Part shown: positions 46,507 to 55,447 of the stretch, piece after piece | Layout of the letters: each line of letters opens with the position of its first letter | Numbering within the stretch: position 1 is the first letter of the stretch | Assembly (NCBI RefSeq): GCF_001942335.1 | Contig: NZ_MKKH01000011.1 | Location: forward strand, 62,001 to 126,000 | Length of the DNA: 64,000 bases | Direction: 5' to 3' | Origin: Cellulosimicrobium sp. CUA-896 | GTDB lineage: Bacteria > Actinomycetota > Actinomycetes > Actinomycetales > Cellulomonadaceae | Program-made: the position numbers and the translations under genes | Notes under the pieces: model-generated | Database searches by the model: none | Seen by the model: the letters and a program-made list of their open reading frames with translations, nothing else | What the model was told of the DNA's origin: nothing

Positions 46507-47082
46507 TCATCGGCCGGCGGTCGCCCCGTCCGGCGCGGTGCCCTCGGTGACCTCCTCGGCGTGGGCCGGCGGCGCCGTCGCCGCACCGCCCGCGCGGCGT
46601 CGCCGGACCGTGACGACGGCCGCCGCGACCACGGCGACCGCGAGGGCGGCGAGGACGCCGACGCCCCCGGGCGAGCCGGTGGCGGCGGCGAGGGCCGCGG
46701 TCCACACCGCCCAGCCGACGGTCGCGTAGATCGTCGCGTGGATCGCGCAGCCGACGAGCATCACGGGCAGGTACCGGCCGAACGGCATCCGCACGACGCC
46801 CGCGGCCGCGTTGACGACGGTCTTGGTGCCCGTCGCGAGGAACGACGCCGGGACGGCCACCAGCCCCCAGCGGCGCAGCGCCTCGATGCCGCGCGCCGTC
46901 GAGGCGCCGGACAGCCACGCGTGCGCGCGGGCGACCCACGGCCGCACGGGCCGGGTCCGGTCGAGCGTCCAGACCGTCACGAGCCGCGCGACCCAGTACG
47001 TCGCCTGCGTGCGGACGAGCACCACCGCGAAGAAGAACGCGAACAGCGCCGCGAACGGCGCGTCGTCCAGCGCGGCGGGCAC
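46507..47082 (-). CDS. DedA-like membrane protein
   Basis: A 191-residue polytopic protein with about four to five hydrophobic segments (ALFAFFFAVVLVRTQATYWV first). The segment GLVAVPASFLATGTKTVVNAAAGVVRMPFGRYL matches the re-entrant and amphipathic region of VTT/DedA proteins, thought to act in lipid transport or proton-dependent homeostasis. The C-terminus is Arg/Ala-rich. The GTG start is 3 nt after the zur stop, so it should be co-transcribed with zur. A role in zinc physiology is only suggested by that position. Confidence 0.7.
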   Translation of the reverse strand: MPAALDDAPFAALFAFFFAVVLVRTQATYWVARLVTVWTLDRTRPVRPWVARAHAWLSGASTARGIEALRRWGLVAVPASFLATGTKTVVNAAAGVVRMPFGRYLPVMLVGCAIHATIYATVGWAVWTAALAAATGSPGGVGVLAALAVAVVAAAVVTVRRRRAGGAATAPPAHAEEVTEGTAPDGATAGR

Positions 47083-47085
47083 GGC

Positions 47086-47499
47086 TCAGCCCCGGGGGGA
47101 CCCTCCGGTCGCCGACCGCTGCGCGCAGCGCTCGCACGTGCCGAAGAGCTCGATGGTGTGCTGGATGTCGGTGAAGCCGTGCGCGCTGCCCACCTGCGAC
47201 GCCCACGCCTCGACGGTCGGCCCGTCGATCTCGACCGTCCGACCGCACGAGCGGCACACGAGGTGGTGGTGGTGCTCGCGGCGCTCGCACCGCCGGTAGA
47301 GGTTCTCGCCCTCCTCGGTGCGCAGCACGTCCACGTCGCCGCCCTCGGCGAGGCTCTGCAGCGTCCGGTACACGGTCGCGAGCCCCACGGAGTCCCCGCG
47401 CGAGCGCAGGATCTCGTGGAGCTGCTGGGCGCTGCGGAAGTCCTCGACGTCCTCGAGCGCGTCGGACACCGCGGCGCGCTGGCGGGTCATCCGCTGCAC
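47086..47499 (-). CDS. zur: Zinc uptake regulator (Zur/FurB)
   Basis: A Fur-family repressor of 137 residues that binds DNA with Zn2+. The winged helix (RQRAAVSDALEDVEDFRSAQ, GLATVYRTLQSLAEGG) is followed by the metal region EHHHHLVCRSCGRTVEI and the C-terminal CERC; the two CxxC pairs form the structural zinc site. The sequence resembles mycobacterial FurB closely in layout. GTG at 47499 is preferred because GGAGG lies 6 nt upstream; the ATG at 47490 overlaps the znuB stop. It is the fourth gene of znuA-znuC-znuB-zur, so the operon is probably autoregulated. Confidence 0.9.
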   Translation of the reverse strand: MQRMTRQRAAVSDALEDVEDFRSAQQLHEILRSRGDSVGLATVYRTLQSLAEGGDVDVLRTEEGENLYRRCERREHHHHLVCRSCGRTVEIDGPTVEAWASQVGSAHGFTDIQHTIELFGTCERCAQRSATGGSPRG

Positions 47500-48470
47500 G
47501 GGTCACCTCCGGGAGTGGTTCGGGCCGCCGCCGAGCCCGCGGGGACGAGCCCGGCGTCGGGGATGTCGACGTCGTCGGGAAGGTCGGGGTGCGGGTCGTG
47601 CCGCACCCGCGGCCGGCGGCGCGCCCACACGGGGCGCAGTGCGGCGACGACCACGTAGGTCCCGACGGCCAGGACGACGATGGTCGCACCGGGCGACAGG
47701 AAGTTCCAGTACGTGATGGAGAGCCCGACGACGCACACGAGCACGCCCACGACGCACGCGACCAGCATGGTGCGCCGGAACGAGCGCGTGAGGAGCTGCG
47801 CGACGGCGACGGGCACGATCATGAGCGCGCTGACGAGCAGCAGGCCGACGACGCGCATGGACACGGTCACCGTCAGCGCCGCCACGACCGCCACCGCGAT
47901 GTTCAGCCTCGCACCGGGAGCCCGGAGGCGCGGGCGAACTCCTCGTCGTGGCTCACGGAGAACAGGGCGGCGCGCAGCCCGAGCCGACGGCGAGGATGAC
48001 GGCACCCAGCAGGAGGGTCAGCACGAGGTCGGCGGTCGTGACCGTCGAGATGGAGCCGAACAGGTACTGCATGAGGCTGCCGGACGACCCGCCGGCGAGG
48101 CCGATGAGCAGGACGCCCCCGGCGATGCCGCCGTAGAAGAGCATGGCGAGCGCGAGGTCGCCCGACGTGCGGCCCCGCTCGCGCACGACCTCGATCGCCA
48201 CCGAGCCGATGACGGCGGCGACGACCGCCCCTGGGATCGCGAGCGCGCGTTCGGCACGAGGCCCATCGCCGACCCCACGAGCCAGCCGAGCGCCACGCCC
48301 GTGAGCGCGACGTGACCGATGCCGTCGCCGAGGAGGGACAGCCGCCGCTGCACGAGGTACGTGCCGACCACGGGCGCGGACAGCCCCACGAGCAGCGCCG
48401 CGACGAGCGCGCGCTGCATGAGCGGGTCGGTGAGCATCGCCCCGATCTCGGACAGGAAGGATCCCGTCAT
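47487..48470 (-). CDS. znuB: Zinc ABC transporter permease ZnuB (three frame breaks here)
   Basis: Metal ABC transporter permease of the ABC-3 type, about 328 residues after restoring three bases. Family stretches are YLVQRRLSLLGDGIGHVALTG (frame 1), LALAMLFYGGIAGGVLLIG and SLMQYLFGSISTVT (frame 2), and ALTVTVSMRVVGLLLVSALMIVP (frame 3). Breaks near 48246, 47980 and 47908 each correspond to one lost G/C; the second restores GSGLRAALFSVSHDEEFARA. The C-terminal 60 residues (RPRVRHDPHPDLPDD) extend beyond the usual end. All segments are intact, so the gene is likely functional in the organism. Confidence 0.88.
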
Positions 48471-48510
48471 GTGCCGCTCCTCGGTCCGGGACCTGCCGCG
48501 AGGTCGGGGT

Positions 48511-49287
48511 TCAGGTGCCGAACAGCCCGGTCGTGGGGCCGTGCTCCGCGTCCTCGGGCTCGTGGGGGTGCTGGTGCTGGTGGGTCGCGCCGGCGTGCGT
48601 CGCGGACGGCCGCGGCGGGGCGCCGTCGTGCACGACCCGGCCGTGCCGCAGGACGACCGCGCGCCCGATGAGAGGGGCGAGCGCGCCGAGCTCGTGCAGG
48701 ACGACGAGCACGGTGAGTCCCTGCTCGACGAGGCGGGACATGGTCGCGGCGAAGGTCTCCTGGCTCGGCTTGTCGACGCCGGCGACCGGCTCGTCGAGGA
48801 CGAGCAGGTCGGGCCGACGCACGAGGGCGCGCGCGATGAGCACGCGCTGCTGCTGGCCCCCGGAGAGCTCGGTCGTGGAGTCGTCGGCCCGGTCCGCGAG
48901 GCCGACCTGCTCGAGGGCGTCGACGACGCGGGGGCGCCAGCCGCGGGGCAGCCGGAGGCGGCCGCCCCCCAGCAGCCCGGACGCGACGACCTCGGCAGCG
49001 GTGGACGGCATGCCGGAGGGAGCCGCGAGGCGCTGGGGGACGTAGCCGAGGCGCCGCCACGGGACGCGCGGTCCCAGCGGCGTGCCGAAGAGCTCGACGG
49101 AGCCCGCGCTGAGCGGGACGACGCCGACCAGCCCGCGCACGAGCGTCGACTTGCCGGACCCGTTGGCGCCGAGGAGCGCGACGACCTCGCCCTCGCCCAC
49201 GGTCAGGTCGATCCCGCGCAGGATCTCGCTGCCGCCGAGGCTCACGCGCACGTCGCGGGCGGCGACGAGGGGGGCCGCGCCCGTCAT
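48511..49287 (-). CDS. znuC: Zinc ABC transporter ATP-binding protein ZnuC with His-rich tail
   Basis: A 258-residue ATPase that powers zinc import. Walker A GANGSGKST, signature LSGGQQQR, Walker B LLVLDEPVAGVD and the switch histidine in VVLHELG are present. After residue about 228 comes an unusual histidine-rich tail (HAGATHQHQHPHEPEDAEH), a possible zinc-sensing or buffering element. The ATG overlaps the znuA stop (ATGA); an in-frame GTG two codons upstream is less likely. Gene order is znuA-znuC-znuB. Confidence 0.93.
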   Translation of the reverse strand: MTGAAPLVAARDVRVSLGGSEILRGIDLTVGEGEVVALLGANGSGKSTLVRGLVGVVPLSAGSVELFGTPLGPRVPWRRLGYVPQRLAAPSGMPSTAAEVVASGLLGGGRLRLPRGWRPRVVDALEQVGLADRADDSTTELSGGQQQRVLIARALVRRPDLLVLDEPVAGVDKPSQETFAATMSRLVEQGLTVLVVLHELGALAPLIGRAVVLRHGRVVHDGAPPRPSATHAGATHQHQHPHEPEDAEHGPTTGLFGT

Positions 49288-50276
49288 GCGCACGCCAGTC
49301 CGGACGTGAGCGCGTCGAGGTTGGACTCCATGACCTCACGGTAGTCGGTGGCGCCCTCGGCGAGGCCCTCGAGCGGGTCGAGGACGGCGGCGTCGACGCC
49401 GAGGTCGTCGGCGAGGGTCTGCGTCACCTTGGGGCTGACGAGGGTCTCGAAGAACAGCGTGGTCACGCCCTGGCCCTGGACGACGTCGCGCACCTCGCGA
49501 AGACGCGCGGGCGACGGCTCGGCCTCCGGGTCGATCCCGGAGATGCCGACCTGGTGCAGGTCGTAGCGCTCGGCGAGGTAGCCGAACGCCTCGTGCGACG
49601 TGACGAGCGTGGCGCCGGCGCACGGTGCGAGCGCCTCGGCGTACTCGGCGTCGAGCGCGTCGAGGTCGGCGGTCAGGGCCTCGGCGTTCGCGCGGTACTT
49701 TTCGGCGTGGTCGGGGTCGACCGCGGAGAGCTCGTCCGCGACCGCGTCGCCGACGGCTGCGAGCCGCGTCGGGTCGAGCCAGAAGTGCGGGTCGGCCGCA
49801 CCGTGCTCGTGATCGTCGTCGCCGTCCTCGTCGTGCTCCTCCTCGGCGTGCTCGGCGTGCTCCTGCGCGCTCTCGCCCTCGTGCCCGGCGCCGTCGGGGT
49901 GCGCCTCGAGGCCGGCCGGACCGGCCGCGTCCACGACGTGGGCGGGCTCGCGCTGCTCGACGCCCTCGTCGACCGCGTTCTGGAAGCCCGACAGGTACAC
50001 CACGAGGTCCGCCTCGCCGATCTCCCGGACCTGGGCCGGTGCGAGCTCGAGGTCGTGCGGCTCGGCCGCCGGGGGAGTGAGGTTGGCGACCTCGACGTGC
50101 TCGCCGCCCACCTGCTCGGCGACGTACTGGAGCGGGTAGAACGAGGCCAGCACGTCGAGGCGCGCGTCGTCCTCGCCCGCGGCGTCGCCGGACGAGCAGC
50201 CGGCGACGACGAGCGCCGTGGCGGCGAGGACGGCGGGCGCGGCGAGGGCTCGACGGCGCGGGGCGGGACGGGTCAT
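49284..50276 (-). CDS. znuA: Zinc ABC transporter substrate-binding lipoprotein ZnuA
   Basis: A 330-residue lipoprotein with a signal peptide ending in the lipobox VVAGC. The cluster A-I fold is recognisable from VLASFYPLQYVAEQVGGEHV through TPPAAEPHDLELAPAQV, with a first metal-site histidine in EPHD. Residues about 140-170 are a His/Glu/Asp-rich loop (HAEHAEEEHDEDGDDDHEH) typical of zinc-specific binding proteins. Further ligands lie in ADPHFWLDP and VTSHEAFGYLA. The ATG at 50276 is chosen because it directly precedes the signal peptide; the ORF extension upstream runs through the Zur box. Confidence 0.93.
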   Translation of the reverse strand: MTRPAPRRRALAAPAVLAATALVVAGCSSGDAAGEDDARLDVLASFYPLQYVAEQVGGEHVEVANLTPPAAEPHDLELAPAQVREIGEADLVVYLSGFQNAVDEGVEQREPAHVVDAAGPAGLEAHPDGAGHEGESAQEHAEHAEEEHDEDGDDDHEHGAADPHFWLDPTRLAAVGDAVADELSAVDPDHAEKYRANAEALTADLDALDAEYAEALAPCAGATLVTSHEAFGYLAERYDLHQVGISGIDPEAEPSPARLREVRDVVQGQGVTTLFFETLVSPKVTQTLADDLGVDAAVLDPLEGLAEGATDYREVMESNLDALTSGLACA

Positions 50277-50296
50277 GGGACCAGTCTCCGCCTTAG

Positions 50297-50311
50297 TGAG
50301 AATCGATGTCA
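50297..50311 (-). promoter_or_regulatory. Putative Zur box upstream of znuA
   Basis: TGAGAATCGATGTCA, an AT-rich imperfect 15-bp palindrome (arms TGA/TCA around ATCGAT), 20 bp before the znuA start. It has the size and layout of actinobacterial Zur operators and is one of the few AT-rich spots in the window. It also faces the divergent glyS gene. Confidence 0.65.
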
Positions 50312-50344
50312 AAATTCGGGTCGGTGAGGCGCGTCACCGACGGG

Positions 50345-50350
50345 TAGCCT
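50345..50350 (+). promoter_or_regulatory. Promoter -10 of glyS
   Basis: TAGCCT, giving a leader of about 75 nt. No T-box features (specifier loop, T-box bulge sequence) were seen in it. Confidence 0.4.
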
Positions 50351-50430
50351 GGTCGGTCGGCGCCCGCGGGCGCCCGTCCGACCCGACCAGCCCCCACGAG
50401 CCACGTGCGGGGCCGTGAGCTCCAGGAGTG

Positions 50431-51834
50431 ATGACCGTGGCCGCTGCGCCCTCACCGTCCGCCCGCCTCGACGCCGTCGTCTCCCTCGCCAAGCGGCGAG
50501 GGTTCGTCTTCCCGTCGGGCGAGATCTACGGAGGTACGCGCTCCGCCTGGGACTACGGGCCGCTCGGCACCGAGCTCAAGGAGAACATCAAGAAGCAGTG
50601 GTGGCGCGCGACGGTCACGAGCCGCGACGACGTCGTGGGCCTGGACTCGTCGGTGATCCTGCCGCGCCAGGTGTGGGTCGCGTCCGGCCACGTCGGCGTC
50701 TTCACCGACCCGCTCACCGAGTGCCTGTCGTGCCACAAGCGGTTCCGCGAGGACCAGATGCTCGAGGAGTTCGAGGAGAAGAAGGGCCGCGCACCCGAGG
50801 GCGGCCTCGCCGAGATCGTGTGCCCGAACTGCGGGACCCGCGGGCAGTGGACCGAGCCGCGCGACTTCAACATGATGCTCAAGACCTACCTCGGCCCGGT
50901 CGAGGACGAGTCCGGGCTGCACTACCTGCGCCCGGAGACGGCGCAGGGCATCTTCGTGAACTTCGCCAACGTCATGGGGGCGAGCCGCAAGAAGCCCCCG
51001 TTCGGCATCGGCCAGATCGGCAAGTCGTTCCGCAACGAGATCACGCCGGGCAACTTCATCTTCCGCACGCGCGAGTTCGAGCAGATGGAGATGGAGTTCT
51101 TCGTCGAGCCGGGCACCGACGAGCAGTGGCACCAGTACTGGATCGACACGCGCACCGACTGGTACGTGGACCTCGGCATCTCGCGCGACAACCTGCGCCT
51201 GTACGAGCACCCGCAGGAGAAGCTGTCGCACTACTCGACGCGCACGGTGGACATCGAGTACCGCTTCGGGTTCACCGGCTCGGAGTGGGGCGAGCTCGAG
51301 GGCATCGCGAACCGCACGGACTTCGACCTGCGGACGCACGCGGAGCACTCCGGGAAGGACCTGTCCTACTTCGACCAGACGAAGAACGAGCGCTGGGTGC
51401 CGTACGTCATCGAGCCGGCCGCGGGCCTGACCCGCTCGCTCATGGCGTTCCTCGTCGAGGCGTACACCGAGGACGAGGCGCCCAACGCGAAGGGCGGCGT
51501 CGACACCCGCACGGTCCTGCGCCTCGACCACCGTCTGGCCCCGGTCAAGGCGGCCGTGCTCCCGCTCAGCCGCAACGAGCAGCTCTCGCCCAAGGCGAAG
51601 GACCTCGCGGCCGAGCTGCGCAGGTACTGGAACGTCGACTTCGACGACGCGGGAGCCATCGGCCGCCGGTACCGCCGCCAGGACGAGATCGGCACGCCGT
51701 TCTGCATCACGGTGGACTTCGACACGCTCGACGACCAGGCCGTGACGATCCGGCACCGCGACTCGATGAGCCAGGAGCGCGTGGCGCTCGACAAGGTCAC
51801 GGAGTACCTCGGCGGGCACATGCTGGGCGCCTGA
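50431..51834 (+). CDS. glyS: Glycine-tRNA ligase
   Basis: Class II, alpha2-type glycyl-tRNA synthetase of about 467 residues. Features are [12 protein letters not shown] at the N-terminus, the zinc-binding CLSCHKRF and CPNCG pairs, motif 2 region [14 protein letters not shown] and [19 protein letters not shown], and the C-terminal anticodon-binding domain ([20 protein letters not shown]). The start could be ATG 50431 or GTG 50437; AGGAG lies 2 and 8 nt upstream, so the GTG has better spacing. A strong terminator follows. Confidence 0.95.
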   Translation: MTVAAAPSPSARLDAVVSLAKRRGFVFPSGEIYGGTRSAWDYGPLGTELKENIKKQWWRATVTSRDDVVGLDSSVILPRQVWVASGHVGVFTDPLTECLSCHKRFREDQMLEEFEEKKGRAPEGGLAEIVCPNCGTRGQWTEPRDFNMMLKTYLGPVEDESGLHYLRPETAQGIFVNFANVMGASRKKPPFGIGQIGKSFRNEITPGNFIFRTREFEQMEMEFFVEPGTDEQWHQYWIDTRTDWYVDLGISRDNLRLYEHPQEKLSHYSTRTVDIEYRFGFTGSEWGELEGIANRTDFDLRTHAEHSGKDLSYFDQTKNERWVPYVIEPAAGLTRSLMAFLVEAYTEDEAPNAKGGVDTRTVLRLDHRLAPVKAAVLPLSRNEQLSPKAKDLAAELRRYWNVDFDDAGAIGRRYRRQDEIGTPFCITVDFDTLDDQAVTIRHRDSMSQERVALDKVTEYLGGHMLGA

Positions 51835-51852
51835 CCGGCGGCAGGTGCGGGC

Positions 51853-51895
51853 ACGACGACGGGGCGGGACCTTCGCGGTCCCGCCCCGTCGTCGT
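51853..51895 (+). terminator. Terminator of glyS
   Basis: A perfect 19-bp GC-rich stem (51853-51871 with 51877-51895) and a 5-nt TTCGC loop, 18 nt after the glyS stop. It also faces the convergent small gene. Confidence 0.88.
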
Positions 51896-51930
51896 CCGCG
51901 CGTGCTGCGCGACGTACCCCTGCGGCGGCG

Positions 51931-52092
51931 CTAGCTCTTCAGCGCGCCCTTGCCGCGGCGCAGGACCGCGAGCACCAGGCTCACGACCAGGATCGCCACA
52001 CCGATCCACAGGAGCACCTTCGCGGCCTCGATCGCCACGCCCAGGATGAGCAGCACGGCGCCCACGATGACCAGGATCAGCCAGAGAGGCAT
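51931..52092 (-). CDS. Small two-helix hydrophobic protein (DUF6131-like)
   Basis: A 53-residue protein made of two hydrophobic helices (PLWLILVIVGAVLLILGVAI; KVLLWIGVAILVVSLVLAVL) and a basic tail (RRGKGALKS). It resembles the short actinobacterial DUF6131 proteins of unknown function. The ATG follows AAAGGGAA. It is divergent from dusB and convergent with glyS. Confidence 0.7.
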   Translation of the reverse strand: MPLWLILVIVGAVLLILGVAIEAAKVLLWIGVAILVVSLVLAVLRRGKGALKS

Positions 52093-52215
52093 GAAGTTCC
52101 CTTTCGTCCGGATGTCGACCGTTATGCCGACTCGAAGAACCCTGCCACGAGTTCGGCGTGCGCGCGCGGCGAACGTTCGACGGGCCCGTGCGGGGCGGAT
52201 GGGAGAATGGGGCGC

Positions 52216-53379
52216 GTGAGTGCTCCCACCCCTGTGCTGCCGCCGCTGCGCATCGGTCCCCACACGGTCGCGACGCCGGTCGTGCTCGCCCCGATGGCCG
52301 GCGTGACGAACCGCGCCTTCCGCACGCTGTGCCGCGAGCACGGGGCGGGGCTGTACGTCGCCGAGATGGTCACGAGCCGCGCGCTCGTCGAGCGCAACCC
52401 CGAGGCGCTGCGCATCGTGACGTTCGACGAGGGCGAGTCGCCGCGCTCCGCCCAGGTGTACGGCGTCGACCCCACGACCGTGCGCGAGGCGGTGCGCATC
52501 ATCGTCGCCGAGGACCGGGCGGACCACGTCGACCTCAACTTCGGCTGCCCGGTCCCCAAGGTGACGCGCAAGGGCGGCGGCGCCGCGCTGCCCTGGAAGC
52601 GCGAGCTGTTCGCCGCGATCGTCCGCGAGGCCGTCGAGGCCGCCCGCCCGCACGGTGTGCCGGTGACGGTGAAGATGCGCAAGGGCATCGACGACGACCA
52701 CCTCACGTACCTCGAGGCGGGCCGCGTGGCGGAGGACCTCGGTGTCGCCGCCGTCGCGCTGCACGCGCGCACCGCCGCCCAGCACTACTCGGGCACCGCC
52801 GACTGGTCCGCGATCGCGCGGCTCAAGGAGGCGGTGACGAGCATCCCGGTGCTCGGCAACGGCGACATCTGGGCGGCCGAGGACGCCGTCCGGATGGTCC
52901 GCGAGACCGGGTGCGACGGCGTCGTCGTCGGACGCGGCTGTCAGGGGCGCCCGTGGCTGTTCGCCGACCTCGCCGCGGCGTTCGCGGGGCGGCCGGAGCG
53001 CGTGCGGCCCGGGATGCGGGAGGTCGCCGACACGATCTACCGCCACGGGGAGCTGATGATCGAGTACTTCGACGGCGACGAGGGCAAGGGCATGCGCGAC
53101 CTGCGCAAGCACATGGCCTGGTACCTCAAGGGCTACCCCGTCGGCGGCGACGCGCGCCGCGCGCTCGCGATGGTGTCCACGCTGGCCGAGCTGCGTGCGC
53201 TGCTCGACGACCTCGACCTCGACGCGCCCTACCCGGGCGAGCCGGCCGAGGGGCAGCGCGGCCGGGCCGGGTCGCCCAAGACGCCGCACCTGCCGTACGG
53301 CTGGCTCGACTCGCGCGACCTCGACGGCGAGTTCGCCGAGCGCCTGCGCGAGGCCGAGCTGAGCGTCTCGGGCGGCTGA
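52216..53379 (+). CDS. dusB: tRNA-dihydrouridine synthase (DusB family)
   Basis: FMN- and NADPH-dependent enzyme that reduces uridines in the tRNA D-loop; 387 residues. [18 protein letters not shown] (flavin site), the catalytic cysteine in [42 protein letters not shown] and VLGNGDIW define the family. The GTG start is 7 nt after GAGAAT, a weak leaderless -10; an ATG at 52207 lies inside that hexamer and is rejected. The C-terminal helical domain ends LREAELSV. Confidence 0.93.
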   Translation: MSAPTPVLPPLRIGPHTVATPVVLAPMAGVTNRAFRTLCREHGAGLYVAEMVTSRALVERNPEALRIVTFDEGESPRSAQVYGVDPTTVREAVRIIVAEDRADHVDLNFGCPVPKVTRKGGGAALPWKRELFAAIVREAVEAARPHGVPVTVKMRKGIDDDHLTYLEAGRVAEDLGVAAVALHARTAAQHYSGTADWSAIARLKEAVTSIPVLGNGDIWAAEDAVRMVRETGCDGVVVGRGCQGRPWLFADLAAAFAGRPERVRPGMREVADTIYRHGELMIEYFDGDEGKGMRDLRKHMAWYLKGYPVGGDARRALAMVSTLAELRALLDDLDLDAPYPGEPAEGQRGRAGSPKTPHLPYGWLDSRDLDGEFAERLREAELSVSGG

Positions 53380-53414
53380 CCCGACCCGGCCCGCGTCGGG
53401 CCCGAACGCGCCAT

Positions 53415-53448
53415 GACGGCCGGCCGCCCGCGCGGGCGACCGGCCGTC
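53415..53448. terminator. Bidirectional terminator between dusB and the glucosidase gene
   Basis: GACGGCCGG/CCGGCCGTC plus CGCCC/GGGCG with one internal mismatch and a 4-nt loop, between convergent genes. Confidence 0.8.
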
Positions 53449-53459
53449 GAGCACCAACG

Positions 53460-55270
53460 TCAGAGGGCGCGCAGCCAGACCGTCGTGTCGGACGGGACGC
53501 GGACCTGCGGCTCGGCCGAGCGGTCGGTGACGACCGGGCCCGACTCGACGAGCACCTCGACGCCGCGCGGCAGGACGACCGGCTCGGTGCCGAGGTTGGC
53601 GAGCACCACGACGTCGCGGTTGCGGAACGCGACCACGTTCGGCGAGCCGGCGTACGCGTCGAGCCAGGCGAGCGTGCCGCTGCCGAGCCGCTCGGCACGG
53701 CGCGTCGCGAGCGCGGCGCGGTACGTCTCGTACGTCGACCCGGCGACGCCCCGCTGCGCGTCCGCGGCGTAGCGCGCGTACGACTCCGGCTGCGGCAGCC
53801 ACGTCCGCCCGCTCGGGCCGAAGCCGTGGCCCGGCGCCTCGGCCTCCCACGGGAGCGGCACGCGGCAGCCGTCGCGGCCCGCCTCGGCGCCCCGGGTGCG
53901 GAAGAACGCCGGGTCCTCGCGGACGTCGTCGGGCAAGGTCGTGTGCTCGGGCAGCCCGAGCTCCTCGCCCTGGTACAGGTACGACGACCCGGGCAGGCCG
54001 AGCATGAGCAGCGACGCGGCGCGGGCGCGCCGCAGACCGAGCTCCTCGTCGGGCTGCGGCTCGTGCGCGAAGATCCCGTTCGGCCGCAGGCCCGGGTCTG
54101 CGAGCCCGAGGCGCGAGGCGTGACGCACGACGTCGTGGTTCGACAGCACCCACGTGGTCGGCGCGCCGACCTCGTCGTTCGCCTGCAGCGACGCGGCGAC
54201 CACGGTGCGCAGGGGAGCGGCCGACCACGGCGTGGTGAGGAACGAGAAGTTGAAGGCCTGGTGCATCTCGTCGGGGCGCACGTACCGTGCGAGACGGGAC
54301 AACGGCTCGACCCACGCCTCCGCGACCAGGGCGCGGTCGCCGTCGTACCCCGCGAGCACGCGGTGCCACGCCCGGTAGATCTCGTGGACGCCGTCCTGGT
54401 CGAACATCGGGCCCGAGTTGCCCGCGCCGGTCGACCCGTCCTCGGGCGCCCCCGCGTCGGTGCCCTCGACCATCGCGACCTTGCCGTCCCAGTCGGGCAG
54501 CCCGGGGGCCTTGACCATGCCGTGCGCGACGTCGATGCGGAAGCCGTCCACGCCCTTGTCGAGCCAGAAGCGCAGGACGTCCTCGAACTCGGCGCGCACC
54601 TCGGGGTTCTCCCAGTCGAGGTCGGGCTGCGTCGAGTCGAACAGGTGGAGGTACCACTGGCCGCCGACCTCGCCGTCCGCGCCGGTGACGGGGCGCGCGC
54701 CCGGCCCGGCGGTCACGCGCGTCCACGCGGGCCCGCCGAAGATCGACTGCCAGTTGTTCGGCGGCAGCTCGCCGTGCTCGCCCTCGCCCTCACGGAAGAC
54801 GTACCGGGCGCGCTCGGCCGATCCTCCGGGGCGGCGAGGGCAGCCTGGAACCAGGCGTGCTGGTCGGAGGTGTGGTTGGGCACGAGGTCGACGATCACGC
54901 GGATGCCCCGGGCATGGGCCTGGGCGAGCAGCTCGTCGAAGTCGTCGAGCGTGCCGAACAGCGGGTCCACGTCGCGGTAGTCGGCGACGTCGTAGCCGGC
55001 GTCCTTCTGGGGCGAGCGGTAGAACGGGCTCAGCCACACGGCGTCGACGCCGAGCTCCGCCAGGTGGTCGAGCTTCGAGGTGATGCCCGGCAGGTCGCCG
55101 ATGCCGTCGCCGTCGCCGTCGGCGAAGGAGCGCGGGTAGACCTGGTAGATCACCGCGTCGCGCCACCACTCGGGCGCCTCGCCCGGTCCGGCGTGCACGA
55201 GCTCGCCCGCGGTGAGGAGCGCGCCGGCGTCCGCGGGGGTCGCGAGCAGGGTCGAATCGTTACGAGACAT
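53460..55270 (-). CDS. Glycoside hydrolase family 13 alpha-glucosidase (frameshifted here)
   Basis: A cytoplasmic enzyme of about 603 residues that cleaves short alpha-glucosides such as maltose or isomaltose. GH13 regions are clear: [29 protein letters not shown] (region I), [13 protein letters not shown] (II, catalytic Asp), [11 protein letters not shown] (III, Glu) and [11 protein letters not shown] (IV). The frame breaks near 54829 (CCCC, probably CCCCC), giving [15 protein letters not shown]. The subfamily (GH13_23/30-like) is a judgement from layout. It lies 177 nt downstream of lacI on the same strand; that gap contains GC-rich short direct repeats (AGGCGGGTC units) and no clear promoter. 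Confidence 0.88.
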
Positions 55271-55447
55271 CGGGGCTGAGGTCCTCACGTCGTTCGTCGG
55301 GATGGTGCGGTCGGGGGCGCGGCTCCGGGGCCGGTGCCGGCGCGGGTGGGGATGCGCACCCACGTCCAGGATGCCGCGCCCGGGCGGCGCGGGTCACGTG
55401 GTGGCGGGTCAGGCGGGTCAGGCGGTTCGGGCGCAGGCGGTGAGCGG

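Noticed and set aside
50351..50430. T-box or other riboswitch leader of glyS
   Set aside because: The leader is only about 75 nt and no T-box consensus or specifier stem can be seen.
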